This document shows, one piece after another, positions 1 to 13,704 of a DNA stretch of 64,000 bases. The DNA lies in assembly GCA_003451595.1 (NCBI GenBank), contig DMDA01000003.1, forward strand, positions 9,315 through 73,314, written 5' to 3'. This DNA comes from Chloroflexota bacterium (GTDB taxonomy: Bacteria; Chloroflexota; Anaerolineae; Caldilineales; Caldilineaceae). How positions within the stretch are numbered: position 1 is the first letter of the stretch; each line of letters starts with the position of its first letter. The notes under the pieces were generated by a model that saw nothing but the letters and a program-made list of their open reading frames with translations, did no database searches and was not told the DNA's origin. The position numbers and the translations under genes are program-made.

Positions 1-168
1 GCCGCCACCGAGGAAGCTGCTGCTGAAGCTGCAATGGCAGAAGCGCCAGCGCCCGACTCCTTGCCGGTCACGGGTGGCGAGAGCAACCTGCCGGGCATGT
101 TGGTCGCCGTGATGGTGCTGGTCGTAGTGGCGGGCGTCGCTGTGGCGTCGCGCCGTCGCCTGGCCTAG
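1..168 (+). CDS. C-terminal end of an LPxTG-type cell-surface protein (partial)
   Basis: Only the last 55 residues are present; the gene starts before the window. The reading frame from base 1 is open to the TAG at 166-168. It shows an Ala/Glu/Pro-rich stretch, then LPVTGG, a hydrophobic segment of about 18 residues (LPGMLVAVMVLVVVAGVAVA) and a basic tail SRRRLA. That order, LPxTG then membrane helix then positive charges, is the standard sortase sorting signal, so the protein is probably exported and either anchored by a sortase or simply held by the helix. The function of the missing part cannot be judged. No sortase gene is in the window. Confidence 0.75.
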   Translation, partial: AATEEAAAEAAMAEAPAPDSLPVTGGESNLPGMLVAVMVLVVVAGVAVASRRRLA

Positions 169-225
169 CATGTGAAGCGTTGCGTCACACGTCATGCGGT
201 GTACATCAAGCATGGCGTGTGACGC

Positions 226-936
226 ATGATGTCTATGCCCCGCTCGACACCCACCGTCGCACGTATGGCCGCACAGGTGGCAGCCTGGCATGCGCAACAC
301 GACCATCGCGCCATCTTTCTGGACTGCTATCTGCGCATGACGCACCAGATGCTCGCCGCCCTCGATGCTGGCGAGTTTGCTGACGCCGCCTGGGTAGCAC
401 GTTTGCTCGACCGTTTTGCCGACTACTACTTCGACGCCCTCGCCACCTACGAACAGGGCGCCGCCACGCCCGCTGTCTGGCAGGTCGCGCACGATGCAGC
501 CCGCCGGGCGGAGACGCAGACACTCCAAAACCTGTTGCTGGGGGTTAATGCGCACATTAACTACGACCTGGTGCTAGTCGTCGCAGAGTTGCTTCAGCCA
601 GAGTGGCCGCAACTCACAGCAGCACGGCGTCATCAGCGTTACGCCGACTACACCCACGTCAACAGCGTTATCGCTCGCACCCTTGACATAGTGCAAGATG
701 AAATCGTGGAGCCAGATGCGCCGGTGCTGCGCATCGCCGATCTGCTGTTGGGGCGTCTCGATGAATGGGCAACCATGCAACTGATCGGCGGCTGGCGCGA
801 AGAGGTCTGGCATCGGGCGCTGGAGATGCTGGCAGCGCCCACCACTGACCAGAGTGAAGCGATCCGCAGCAGTGTCGAGGCTGCCACCCTGCGCAAGGCA
901 GCGTGGATGTTGGGACATCCACGTGCATTAACCTAA
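226..936 (+). CDS. DUF5995-like protein
   Basis: This 236-residue protein has no signal peptide or membrane segment and is predicted to be alpha-helical. The central stretch LLLGVNAHINYDLVLVV resembles the NAHINYDL signature that I associate from memory with the DUF5995 family, whose biochemical role is unknown. The N-terminal part contains many His, Asp and Tyr residues, including AQHDHRAIFLDCYLRMT and RFADYYFDALATYE, so metal binding is conceivable but unproven. Two ATG codons open the frame (226 and 229) and there is no strong ribosome site. It stands alone, 57 bp after the LPxTG gene, and converges on the helicase gene. The gene is convincing; the family name is less certain. Confidence 0.6.
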   Translation: MMSMPRSTPTVARMAAQVAAWHAQHDHRAIFLDCYLRMTHQMLAALDAGEFADAAWVARLLDRFADYYFDALATYEQGAATPAVWQVAHDAARRAETQTLQNLLLGVNAHINYDLVLVVAELLQPEWPQLTAARRHQRYADYTHVNSVIARTLDIVQDEIVEPDAPVLRIADLLLGRLDEWATMQLIGGWREEVWHRALEMLAAPTTDQSEAIRSSVEAATLRKAAWMLGHPRALT

Positions 937-1010
937 CATAACCGTAGCGAAACTGCGTAACCTCAGATCGGGAGCGTTTCAGCACAGGCGCATCGGCAAC
1001 GAAAGGACTT

Positions 1011-2336
1011 TTATCCTTGTGCGCCCTGTCGGCGCCAGTATGGACGCCGACGGCGGCGTGCTTTGGCTGGCGCTGATTCGGGGGTAGTGGCGACTGTCGC
1101 CGGGCGTACTGCTTCGGTATGCGATGCGGGTGCACGATTGGCGACCGCATTGCGGCCATGCTGCGGGCGGTGTTCGGCGTAACCCTGACTGGCGGACTTG
1201 CTGGCCGGGAAAGCGCCGCCGTAATCAAAACCGACAACGCGGCGGCGCTCCACCGGGCTGCCCAGCACGCGCTCGATGGCGCGCACCATTGGCTCGTCAT
1301 CCTGCTCCATAAAGGTGAAGGCTTCGCCCGTCAGTTGTGCACGACCTGTACGGCCGATGCGATGGGTGTAGGCGTCGACGGTGTCAGGCATGTCGTAGTT
1401 GATCACACGAGAGACGGCGGCGACGTCGATGCCGCGCGCGGCGATGTCGGTGGCCACCAGGATGTCGTACTCACCGTTGCGAAAGCCATTGATTGCTTCC
1501 TGGCGTCGGTTCTGCGCCATGTTGCCCTGCAACGCAGCGACACGGTAGCCCTGCTTATCCAAGGTCTCTGCCAGCGTACGGGCGCGACGTTTGGTGCGTG
1601 TGAAAATCAGCACGCGCTCGGTCGGCGTCTGTTGCAACATCGCCAGCAGCAGCTTGCTCTTGAGGCCATCCGGCACCGGATAGAGCGCGTGCGACACTGT
1701 TTCTGCGGGTGCGATCATCCCAATTTGCACCGTGACAGGGTCCGTGAGGATGTCCCCAGCCAGAGCGCGGATGTCGTCGGGCATAGTGGCGGAGAAGAAG
1801 AGCGTCTGCCGTTGCGCTGGCACATGCTTGAGGATGCGACGAATGTCAGGCAGGAAGCCCATATCGCACATGTGATCCGCTTCATCAAGCACCAAGACCT
1901 CAACACCGGAGAGGTCGATCTGCCCCTCGCCGATCAAGTCGAGCAGGCGCCCCGGGCAGGCGACGACGATTTCGGCGCCCCGCTGGAGTGCGTTGACTTG
2001 CGGCGCTTTGCCCACACCGCCATAGACCGTAATGGTCTTTACTTTCATCTGCTTGCTTAGCGTGGTGCTGGTCTGGGCAATCTGTTCGGCCAGCTCACGC
2101 GTCGGCGCCACGATCAGCGCGCGCACCTTGCGCAGCGGGCCTTTGGTTAGCCGCTGCAAGATCGGGAGCATGAACGCAGCGGTCTTGCCGGTGCCGGTCT
2201 GCGCCAACCCCAAAATGTCACGGCCTTGCAACACAACGGGAATCGCCTGCTGTTGAATCGGCGTGGGCGTGGTGTAGCCTGCGCCTCTGATGCCTGCGTG
2301 GATACGCGGATCGAGGGAAAATTGTTCGAAATTCAC
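1011..2336 (-). CDS. DEAD-box ATP-dependent RNA helicase (RhlE/CshA type)
   Basis: Cytoplasmic RNA helicase of about 441 residues with the usual two RecA-like domains. Counting from the chosen start, the Q motif (PTPIQ) is near residue 26, Walker A AQTGTGKT at 45-52, PTRELAEQ near 79, DEAD at 151-154 and SAT at 182-184; HRIGRTGR comes late in domain 2. A basic, low-complexity tail rich in Arg and Ala (KARRRRRPYWRRQG) follows the core and should help bind RNA. I place the start at the GTG at 2334-2336 because AAGGAG lies seven bases upstream; an in-frame ATG at 2355-2357 has no ribosome site. It is a single gene, divergent from the expansin gene. The role is probably RNA unwinding in ribosome assembly or mRNA decay. 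Confidence 0.93.
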   Translation of the reverse strand: MNFEQFSLDPRIHAGIRGAGYTTPTPIQQQAIPVVLQGRDILGLAQTGTGKTAAFMLPILQRLTKGPLRKVRALIVAPTRELAEQIAQTSTTLSKQMKVKTITVYGGVGKAPQVNALQRGAEIVVACPGRLLDLIGEGQIDLSGVEVLVLDEADHMCDMGFLPDIRRILKHVPAQRQTLFFSATMPDDIRALAGDILTDPVTVQIGMIAPAETVSHALYPVPDGLKSKLLLAMLQQTPTERVLIFTRTKRRARTLAETLDKQGYRVAALQGNMAQNRRQEAINGFRNGEYDILVATDIAARGIDVAAVSRVINYDMPDTVDAYTHRIGRTGRAQLTGEAFTFMEQDDEPMVRAIERVLGSPVERRRVVGFDYGGAFPASKSASQGYAEHRPQHGRNAVANRAPASHTEAVRPATVATTPESAPAKARRRRRPYWRRQGAQG

Positions 2337-2588
2337 TGAAGCACTCCTTGACTTCATCGAGCCAAGTCGCACTCTCAGCCCAAAAATTGACCGGCGGACG
2401 CTTCCGCCCGGTGTGTTCTGAACAGGCGTTCATGGACACAAGTATGACAGTATGCACGACGCGGCGCAGAACGCCAATTCGTATGCAGTGAGAAACGCAT
2501 ACAGCACTGTGCTAATCGAGCACGGGCTCTGCTATACTCCTAAAAGTGAAATAACCTTTGAAGCCTCAATCAGCCGCTTCGACCAAAC

Positions 2589-3422
2589 ATGAAAACCATC
2601 CAAAACAGTGATACTGGTACTGACGGGCGCGGTAAACAACGGAAATTAGCAGTAGTGTTTCGCCCCTCGCAGCTCGCACCTCGCCTCGAGTTTTGGGTTC
2701 AGCGCTTTCGCTGGCTGCTCGTTGCACTCTTGCTCTGCCTGCCCTCCAACGTTCACGCCCAACCTGCCGACCCGCACAGCGTCTATCTGCCGCTGATCAC
2801 GCCGGCGCCGGCAGCGTCGAATCCCGTGCATCAGGGCATTGCCACCTACTATGACGCCACCGGCGCCGGCGCGTGCTCCTTCGACGCCACACCAAACGAT
2901 CTGCTGGTGACAGCGATGAATGCAGAAGAGTACGCCGACGCCGCCTACTGCGGGGCGTATCTGTATGTGACAGGACCTCTCGGCTCGGTGACAGTGCGCG
3001 TCGTCGATCTCTGCCCGGAGTGTCGCACCGGCCATCTAGACCTGAGCCAGGAAGCGTTTGCCCAGATCGCTAACCCGATGGAGGGGCGCGTCGCCATCAC
3101 CTGGCAGCTCATCAGCCCGGCGGTGACTGGTCCGATCGCCTATCACTTCAAAGAGGGTAGCAACCAATGGTGGACGGCGGTGCAGGTGCGCAACCATCGC
3201 AACCCCATTGCACGTCTGGAGTACCGGACGGTGGGCGGTGATTGGATCGAGGTTCCGCGCACCGACTACAACTACTTCGTGCAGACAAACCCCGGCATGG
3301 GGCCAGGGCCGTACACCTTCCGCGTCACCGACTGGTATGGCCATGTGCTGGAAGACAGCGGCATCGCGCATATGGAAAACGGCACGGTGGCAGGCAGCGA
3401 TCAGTTTCCGCCCGGCCCGTAA
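2589..3422 (+). CDS. Secreted bacterial expansin-like protein
   Basis: A 277-residue exported protein. A long N-region is followed by a hydrophobic segment at about 41-57 ending in NVHAQ, taken as a signal peptide. A short linker contains YLPLI (66-70). Residues 81-172 match the double-psi beta-barrel of expansins: GACSF near 94, VRVVDLCPEC with Asp140, and GHLDLS with Asp151, which correspond to the two functional aspartates of Bacillus subtilis EXLX1. Residues about 175-272 match expansin domain 2 (CBM63), with the adjacent tryptophans NQWW (194-195) expected on the cellulose-binding face, and GPYTFRVTDWYGHVL. Expansins loosen cellulose-containing walls without hydrolysis. A TATACT box at 2533-2538 may be its -10 element; no good -35 or ribosome site was seen. 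Confidence 0.85.
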   Translation: MKTIQNSDTGTDGRGKQRKLAVVFRPSQLAPRLEFWVQRFRWLLVALLLCLPSNVHAQPADPHSVYLPLITPAPAASNPVHQGIATYYDATGAGACSFDATPNDLLVTAMNAEEYADAAYCGAYLYVTGPLGSVTVRVVDLCPECRTGHLDLSQEAFAQIANPMEGRVAITWQLISPAVTGPIAYHFKEGSNQWWTAVQVRNHRNPIARLEYRTVGGDWIEVPRTDYNYFVQTNPGMGPGPYTFRVTDWYGHVLEDSGIAHMENGTVAGSDQFPPGP

Positions 3423-3431
3423 CGCCTGCTG

Positions 3432-3807
3432 CTACACCGTCAACTCAATCTGATTGCCATCGGGGTCGAGGACGACGCTTTCGTAGTAGCCATCGCCCGT
3501 CCAGCGCGGCGCGCTGAGGACAGTGCAACCTGCAGCAGCCAGTTCCGCCGTCATGCCGTCGACGCGCGCAGTGGAGCCTAGCGCAAAGGCTAGATGCGCA
3601 TAGCCGGCGACAGGTGCAGCGGCTGCGCTCGCAGCTGACAACCCCACGATCGTCATGATCTCCAACCGTGTGCCGGAGTCAAAGCTGAGGAAGTAGGAAG
3701 CAAAGCCGCGCTTTTCATTGACATACCTGGCGCTGGGGGTGGCGCCAAAATGCTTTACGTAGAAGGTCTTCAGACGTTCAAGATCAGGCGTCCAGATGGC
3801 GGCGTGC

Positions 3808-3818
<11 letters not shown>
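3432..3818 (-). CDS. Glyoxalase/VOC-fold protein
   Basis: A 128-residue single-domain vicinal-oxygen-chelate protein. It opens with MHLEHAAIWTPDLERLKTFY, typical of the first beta-alpha-beta module with a metal-ligand His, and ends with SVVLDPDGNQIELTV, the usual module end with a Glu ligand. GYAHLAFAL supplies the His that opens the second half. The frame stays open further upstream, but the added residues are an Arg/Cys-rich shadow of ftsH, so the ATG at 3816-3818 is chosen. Its first 11 bases overlap the end of ftsH, implying cotranscription and translational coupling. The substrate is unknown: lactoylglutathione lyase, dioxygenase and resistance proteins share this fold. It ends 9 bp from the convergent expansin gene. 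Confidence 0.85.
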
Positions 3819-5721
<1,903 letters not shown>

Positions 5722-5891
5722 CTGATCTCAAATCCCTGTAAGACCATTCGACCTGCTACAAAACAGCAAATGGGAAATCGACCCTGCAACTTCCCATCTG
5801 CCCCATCTGTCCGATGTTATTTTCACGCAAGCAGCGCTGCATGTCGGTAAGTCGAGTTACGCATGTACGCCGACGCTAGCACGCTGAAGTT

Positions 5892-7055
5892 TCACGTCAT
5901 AGCGTTAAACGCTGTGCGCAGATCGACCCCAACGCGATGGGTCTGTGCGCGATGCAACGGCGCCAGATCGGGCGAGACGCGTGGATGAGGGCGCGACGCC
6001 TCGTCGGGCTTGTCGCTCAAACACAGAATCTGACATTTGCGCGCCTTGAGCCATTGCGCCAGCTGGTAGACCTCTTCGGTAATCGTGATTTCGTTTTCCA
6101 ACAATTCCTGGACGCTGGCGGTGTCCGGCATGTTCCCCATGTGCTCCATCGTGCTGATGAATTCCTGGCGCCGGAAGCGCTTGAAAGGCGTCGGGTCGCC
6201 GATCCGCACGCTGCCGTTGACAGCTTCGTGCACCTCGCGCAACGCTTCGCCCGCCGCAGGATTGATCATCATGCGGCTATCCACCCAGCGGATGAACTGC
6301 TCAAAGCTGTCCAGGCTCTTGCTCTCCACCTCGCGCACCACCTCATCCAGGCTGATCAGGCGGGTGTTGAGCACCATGCAGATGTAGGCCAAATAGTCCT
6401 GATTGTCGGCGGTGAGTTGGTGGTAGCGCGACCGGTTGAGTTCGTTGTAGTGTTGCTCGAAGAGCGCCTGGTCAAAATCCTCACCAAGCACGGCATCCAT
6501 AGTGCGATAGATGCCGGCGAGCCGTGCACGGTCGATCACCTTGTCATTGCGGCCTTTGGCGCCAATGGCTGTCTTGTCGATGTCGATCACTACGGCCGTG
6601 TTGGCATCCAACCGAAAACCCTGCGCCAAGAGCGCCGCCACCCAGTCGGCCACGCTGCTCCAGCGATTGGCGATGTAGATCGTCTCCTGTTCGATGTGCA
6701 TCGCCGGGTCTTGATCCAGCCGTTCGGCGCCGATGAAACAGGCGCCCCGCCAACCACTCTCATGGATCATGTTGGCAAACGCCTGCCCGTCGTTGAAGAG
6801 GGTGTCGCCCAAAAAGAGCAATTCGCCGATCGGGGTGCGGACGCCGCGCACCTGCTGAATCCGCTTGACAAACCAGACCGCGGCTTTGGCATAGTCGCGA
6901 TCCTGCTTGCGTGGAATCTGCTCGCTGCGCAATTCCATATCATAGAACGCATGTTTGAGGCCAGGCACACGCTTGTCGAGTGGCTCCAGGTTGCGGTAGA
7001 TTACCCAGTCGTCACAGATGTCCGCCAGCGCTGCCCGCCCGAAATTCTCGTACAT
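5892..7055 (-). CDS. HAD-like hydrolase of unknown substrate
   Basis: About 387 residues, soluble. The segment AVVIDIDKTAIGAKGRN (around 154-170) contains the DxDxT nucleophile motif of HAD phosphatases, and CLSDKPDEASRP near the C-terminus resembles the later HAD motifs with a conserved Lys/Asp. A second HAD-like phrase, FLGDTLFNDGQAF (82-94), lies before the DxDxT motif. This order is unusual and may mean a separate N-terminal subdomain. The start is taken at the ATG at 7053-7055, preceded by GGAGGCGGAGAG; an upstream GC-rich extension of 16 codons is less likely. It lies 168 bp downstream of asd on the same strand. I cannot name a substrate. Confidence 0.7.
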   Translation of the reverse strand: MYENFGRAALADICDDWVIYRNLEPLDKRVPGLKHAFYDMELRSEQIPRKQDRDYAKAAVWFVKRIQQVRGVRTPIGELLFLGDTLFNDGQAFANMIHESGWRGACFIGAERLDQDPAMHIEQETIYIANRWSSVADWVAALLAQGFRLDANTAVVIDIDKTAIGAKGRNDKVIDRARLAGIYRTMDAVLGEDFDQALFEQHYNELNRSRYHQLTADNQDYLAYICMVLNTRLISLDEVVREVESKSLDSFEQFIRWVDSRMMINPAAGEALREVHEAVNGSVRIGDPTPFKRFRRQEFISTMEHMGNMPDTASVQELLENEITITEEVYQLAQWLKARKCQILCLSDKPDEASRPHPRVSPDLAPLHRAQTHRVGVDLRTAFNAMT

Positions 7056-7223
7056 GGATTCTCTCTCCGCCTCCCAGGCAGCACCTGCAGATGGTAATAG
7101 CACGGCATTCCCTCCATTCAGATTTCAACCTGATCTGGTTGACGCCGCAACACGTGCGCAACATAGTCAACCACTCCGGGTGGTTGCAGCTCAGGTGCGC
7201 CGCAACCACCCTTTCACCCCATT

Positions 7224-8321
<1,098 letters not shown>

Positions 8322-8346
8322 GTTCGTTATCTCTCCCCTGTTCGGG

Positions 8347-9462
8347 TTAGTGATTCAAAGCTAACTCAACAATGTCGCTCAACACACCAGCGGCAGTGGC
8401 GTCAACGCCTGCGCCGCGTCCTTGCACGACCAGCGGCGTCGGTTGATACCAGCGTGTGTGGAATTCCACCAGATTGTCGGCGCCGCGCAGATTGCCCAGC
8501 GGACTATTAGCAGCGACTGCCTGCGGGCCGACGCTGCACTTGCCATCCGCCACCGTAGCGACGTAACGTAGCACTTTGCCCTGCGCGGCTGCCTCCGCAA
8601 CCAGGTTACGGAAGTGTGCGTCGAGCGAAGGCAACGCATCCATGAACTCTGCCACCGGGCACGCGCTCAGCTCCGCTGGATACAACCCTGTGACGGCGAC
8701 GTCCGCCAGTTCGATGCGCCAGCCCAGACCGCGCGCCAGGATCAGCGCCTTGCGCGCCACATCGACGCCGCCTAAGTCATCGCGCGGGTCTGGCTCGGTG
8801 TAGCCCAACCGGTGCGCCTCGCGCACGACTGCGCTGAAGGGCTGTCCATCCTGCAGCCCGCTCATGACATAGCCTAGCGTGCCGCTAAACGCACCGGCGA
8901 TGCGCAACACTGGATCGCCACTGGCGAGCAGCCGGTTGAGCGTGCCGATCACCGGCAGTCCGGCGCCACAGGTCGTCTCCCAGCGCGCACGGCTGAACTG
9001 GCGCACGCCGCGCCCCCCGTCAGTGTCGCCGGCTCTGGTGAGCCGGTCGTACACCTCCTGCTGAATCGTGAGGGGTTTCTTATTGGCAAGCACCGCGCGG
9101 TAGCCCCGCGCCAGCGCGCCCATGAGCACGGGCGCGGTCGCCTCCGTTGCGGTGCAGTCAACAACGATTGCGCCCGGCTGCCCGACAATGTCGATCACGG
9201 CGGCCAGATCGTTTTGTGGCCCTCCCTGGCTGTGATCGGCCAGTCGCCCCTTGTTTGCTTTGTAGGCGACCAGGTCGAGCAGTGTGGCGTCGTCGAGGGC
9301 ATCGCGCAGGGTGATGACCGCGCCGTCGCGGTCGCAGACAGCCAAGATCGGCAATTCGAGTTCATAGTCGGCGGCATGATGCGCCCGGTTGTGTACGATC
9401 TGGCGAATCAGGGCGCTGCCGACGCCGCCAACCCCTAACAAGATAATCGGTGCACGCTGCAT
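8347..9462 (-). CDS. hom: Homoserine dehydrogenase
   Basis: Reduces aspartate semialdehyde to homoserine with NAD(P)H, the branch point to threonine and methionine. The 371-residue protein is a short form without a C-terminal ACT domain, which implies no direct threonine feedback through ACT. The N-terminal dinucleotide-binding loop is GVGGVGSALIRQI (11-23). The catalytic domain carries GTLGYVMSGL and the family signature EPDPRDDLGGVDVARKALILAR, with the conserved Asp and Lys. It lies 25 bp before asd and 257 bp after lysC. That upstream gap contains a weak promoter-like pair (TACAAT as the minus-strand reading of 9626-9631), so hom-asd may also be transcribed separately. Confidence 0.93.
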   Translation of the reverse strand: MQRAPIILLGVGGVGSALIRQIVHNRAHHAADYELELPILAVCDRDGAVITLRDALDDATLLDLVAYKANKGRLADHSQGGPQNDLAAVIDIVGQPGAIVVDCTATEATAPVLMGALARGYRAVLANKKPLTIQQEVYDRLTRAGDTDGGRGVRQFSRARWETTCGAGLPVIGTLNRLLASGDPVLRIAGAFSGTLGYVMSGLQDGQPFSAVVREAHRLGYTEPDPRDDLGGVDVARKALILARGLGWRIELADVAVTGLYPAELSACPVAEFMDALPSLDAHFRNLVAEAAAQGKVLRYVATVADGKCSVGPQAVAANSPLGNLRGADNLVEFHTRWYQPTPLVVQGRGAGVDATAAGVLSDIVELALNH

Positions 9463-9719
9463 AGGTCATCTTTCCGGAAAGAGCGAGGGGCAAGCAACAA
9501 GCGGTAAAATCAGCGCCTCGAAGCCTATCCCTACGCCGGTTTCAGAACTCGTAACAAATTCCTTAGCCTTGACGCAGAGTCAATACTGATCAGAGCTACA
9601 TGCCTAACCAATAAAACAGCACTCGATTGTACCATGTCCGATTGCAAAGACGACAACCGACAAGGTAAATCGAGTGCAGGTGCTGCAATGACGCCCCGGC
9701 GCACGATAGAGCAAGGGCT

Positions 9720-11168
<1,449 letters not shown>

Positions 11169-11222
11169 GGCTGTCTCCTTACACTTGCACAGTTTATATT
11201 GCAATATATTCTACAAAAACAA

Positions 11223-11249
11223 TCCCTCTTGCCATCAAGACAAGAGGGA
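11223..11249 (-). terminator. Riboswitch-controlled terminator upstream of lysC
   Basis: A perfect 9-bp stem (TCCCTCTTG at 11241-11249 read on the minus strand, pairing with 11223-11231) with a 9-nt loop is followed on the minus strand by TTGTTTTTGT. It lies between the SAM-I aptamer and the lysC ribosome site, the expected place for the expression platform of an OFF switch. Confidence 0.9.
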
Positions 11250-11275
11250 CGCATCGGACAAAGCTGATCTGCCGC

Positions 11276-11393
<118 letters not shown>

Positions 11394-11416
11394 CGTAGTG
11401 ATTCGATTGACCTGGG

Positions 11417-11445
11417 ACTATAGCAGGGGATGCAATACGTGTCAA
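11417..11445 (-). promoter_or_regulatory. Sigma-70-type promoter for the SAM riboswitch/lysC transcript
   Basis: TTGACA (11440-11445) and TATAGT (11417-11422), both read on the minus strand, are separated by exactly 17 bases and lie just upstream of the SAM-I aptamer. Confidence 0.85.
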
Positions 11446-11475
11446 AACCAGATGAATGCGGGCAATGGATTACAG

Positions 11476-11522
11476 TTCGCCCACCTTCCCGGAAACTCGG
11501 AGCTTCCGGGAAGGTGGGCGAA
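11476..11522. repeat. 19-bp perfect inverted repeat, probable terminator of the aminotransferase gene
   Basis: Bases 11476-11494 and 11504-11522 are exact reverse complements around a 9-base loop. The element sits 34 bases after the stop of the minus-strand aminotransferase gene and upstream of the lysC promoter. There is no U-tract, so intrinsic termination is not certain; it may act as an RNA-stabilising 3' hairpin. Confidence 0.7.
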
Positions 11523-11556
11523 CTCGGAACGGTCAGTCTATTGACGCTTGACGCCC

Positions 11557-12816
<1,260 letters not shown>

Positions 12817-12936
12817 ATATGAACACCTTTCTGGCGTTGAATGTAGCAAAAAAGAAACTGCACCTCTGTATGCGGCGCTTGTCGAGCTGACTTTCTCGAT
12901 CTGCGCCGCAGGTCACCCGCCGGTGAGCGCCGCTCA

Positions 12937-12967
12937 CAACTCACGAGCCGGCTACACCCGTGAGTTG
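12937..12967. repeat. 9-bp inverted repeat between two minus-strand genes
   Basis: CAACTCACG (12937-12945) and CGTGAGTTG (12959-12967) can form a hairpin with a 13-base loop. It follows the stop of the FMN-binding protein gene by about 80 bases. No U-run follows; a terminator role is possible only. Confidence 0.4.
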
Positions 12968-13049
12968 CCGGCGGGTAGCTGTGGCCAGCCCTCCAACGCC
13001 TGCGCCCCGCCAATTGGGGCTGAAGAGAAGCACCAATCGCATAGACGCC

Positions 13050-13703
13050 TCACCCCTGACGGCGATAATGCAGCAGATACTCCGGCGCGGCAATGCCGGG
13101 CGCCAGTTGTGGATCGGGCACGGGCGGCAGTGCGGCTTGTTGGAGCGGCAGCACGCCCGCCCAAACCGGCAGCGCGTAGTCCTCCGCCTCGTCATTGGGC
13201 GGGCCGGAGCGCAGCTTGGCCGACGCGCTTTCGATAGTGATGGCGACGACCGTGGTCGCATCCAACTCCGAGAGCGTGGGCAGGCGCGCGTCCTGCCAGC
13301 GCCCGCGCGCCAGGTGTTCGGTCAAGACAGCTAGCGCCGCCATCTTCTCGTCATGGGCCTCCAGTGTGCGCCCGTGGCCAAAGATCACGGCCGAGCGATA
13401 GTTCATCGAGCTGTGAAAGACGGAGCGCGCCATGACCAGCCCGTCCAGCAACGTGAATGCGACGCTGACCGGATGTCCGGCCTGGATGTGTTTCAGCAGG
13501 CGGCTGGCTTTGGCGCCATGCAAAATCAACTCGTCGCCCATGCGTGCGTGAATGGTGGGGATCACAAAGGGCTGACCCTCAACGGCAAAGGCGACGTGGC
13601 AGATCAGCGCCTCGTCGATGATGGCGTAGATCGTCGCCTGATCGTACTGCCCGCGCTGTGGGATGCGCCGTACGCGGTTGCGCGGCGTCTGCTCGAATTC
13701 CAT
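13050..13703 (-). CDS. Pyridoxamine 5'-phosphate oxidase-like FMN-binding split-barrel protein
   Basis: A 217-residue flavin-binding split-barrel protein of the NimA/Pyridox_ox_2 type. Characteristic phrases are VRRIPQRGQYD, YAIIDEALICHVAFAVEGQPFVIPTIH and LHGAKASRLLKHI, which shape the FMN site, followed by SVAFTLLDGLVMARSVFHSSMNYRSAVIFG. Members are often annotated as flavin-nucleotide-binding or 5-nitroimidazole-resistance proteins; the natural substrate here is unknown. The ATG at 13701-13703 starts one base after the gatA stop, with GGAGG in the end of gatA as ribosome site, so translation is coupled to gatA. A longer upstream frame is an artefact of the gatA antiparallel codons. Confidence 0.85.
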   Translation of the reverse strand: MEFEQTPRNRVRRIPQRGQYDQATIYAIIDEALICHVAFAVEGQPFVIPTIHARMGDELILHGAKASRLLKHIQAGHPVSVAFTLLDGLVMARSVFHSSMNYRSAVIFGHGRTLEAHDEKMAALAVLTEHLARGRWQDARLPTLSELDATTVVAITIESASAKLRSGPPNDEAEDYALPVWAGVLPLQQAALPPVPDPQLAPGIAAPEYLLHYRRQG

Positions 13704-13704
13704 G

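Noticed and set aside
1119..2060. 313-residue plus-strand frame opposite the DEAD-box helicase
   Set aside because: It is the antisense shadow of a conserved helicase gene with all motifs; composition is His/Arg-rich and no domain is visible.
9463..9719. Regulatory element before hom
   Set aside because: Only a weak promoter-like pair (TTGTCG and TACAAT, 19 bases apart) was seen, and no riboswitch or terminator; it is not listed as a separate feature.
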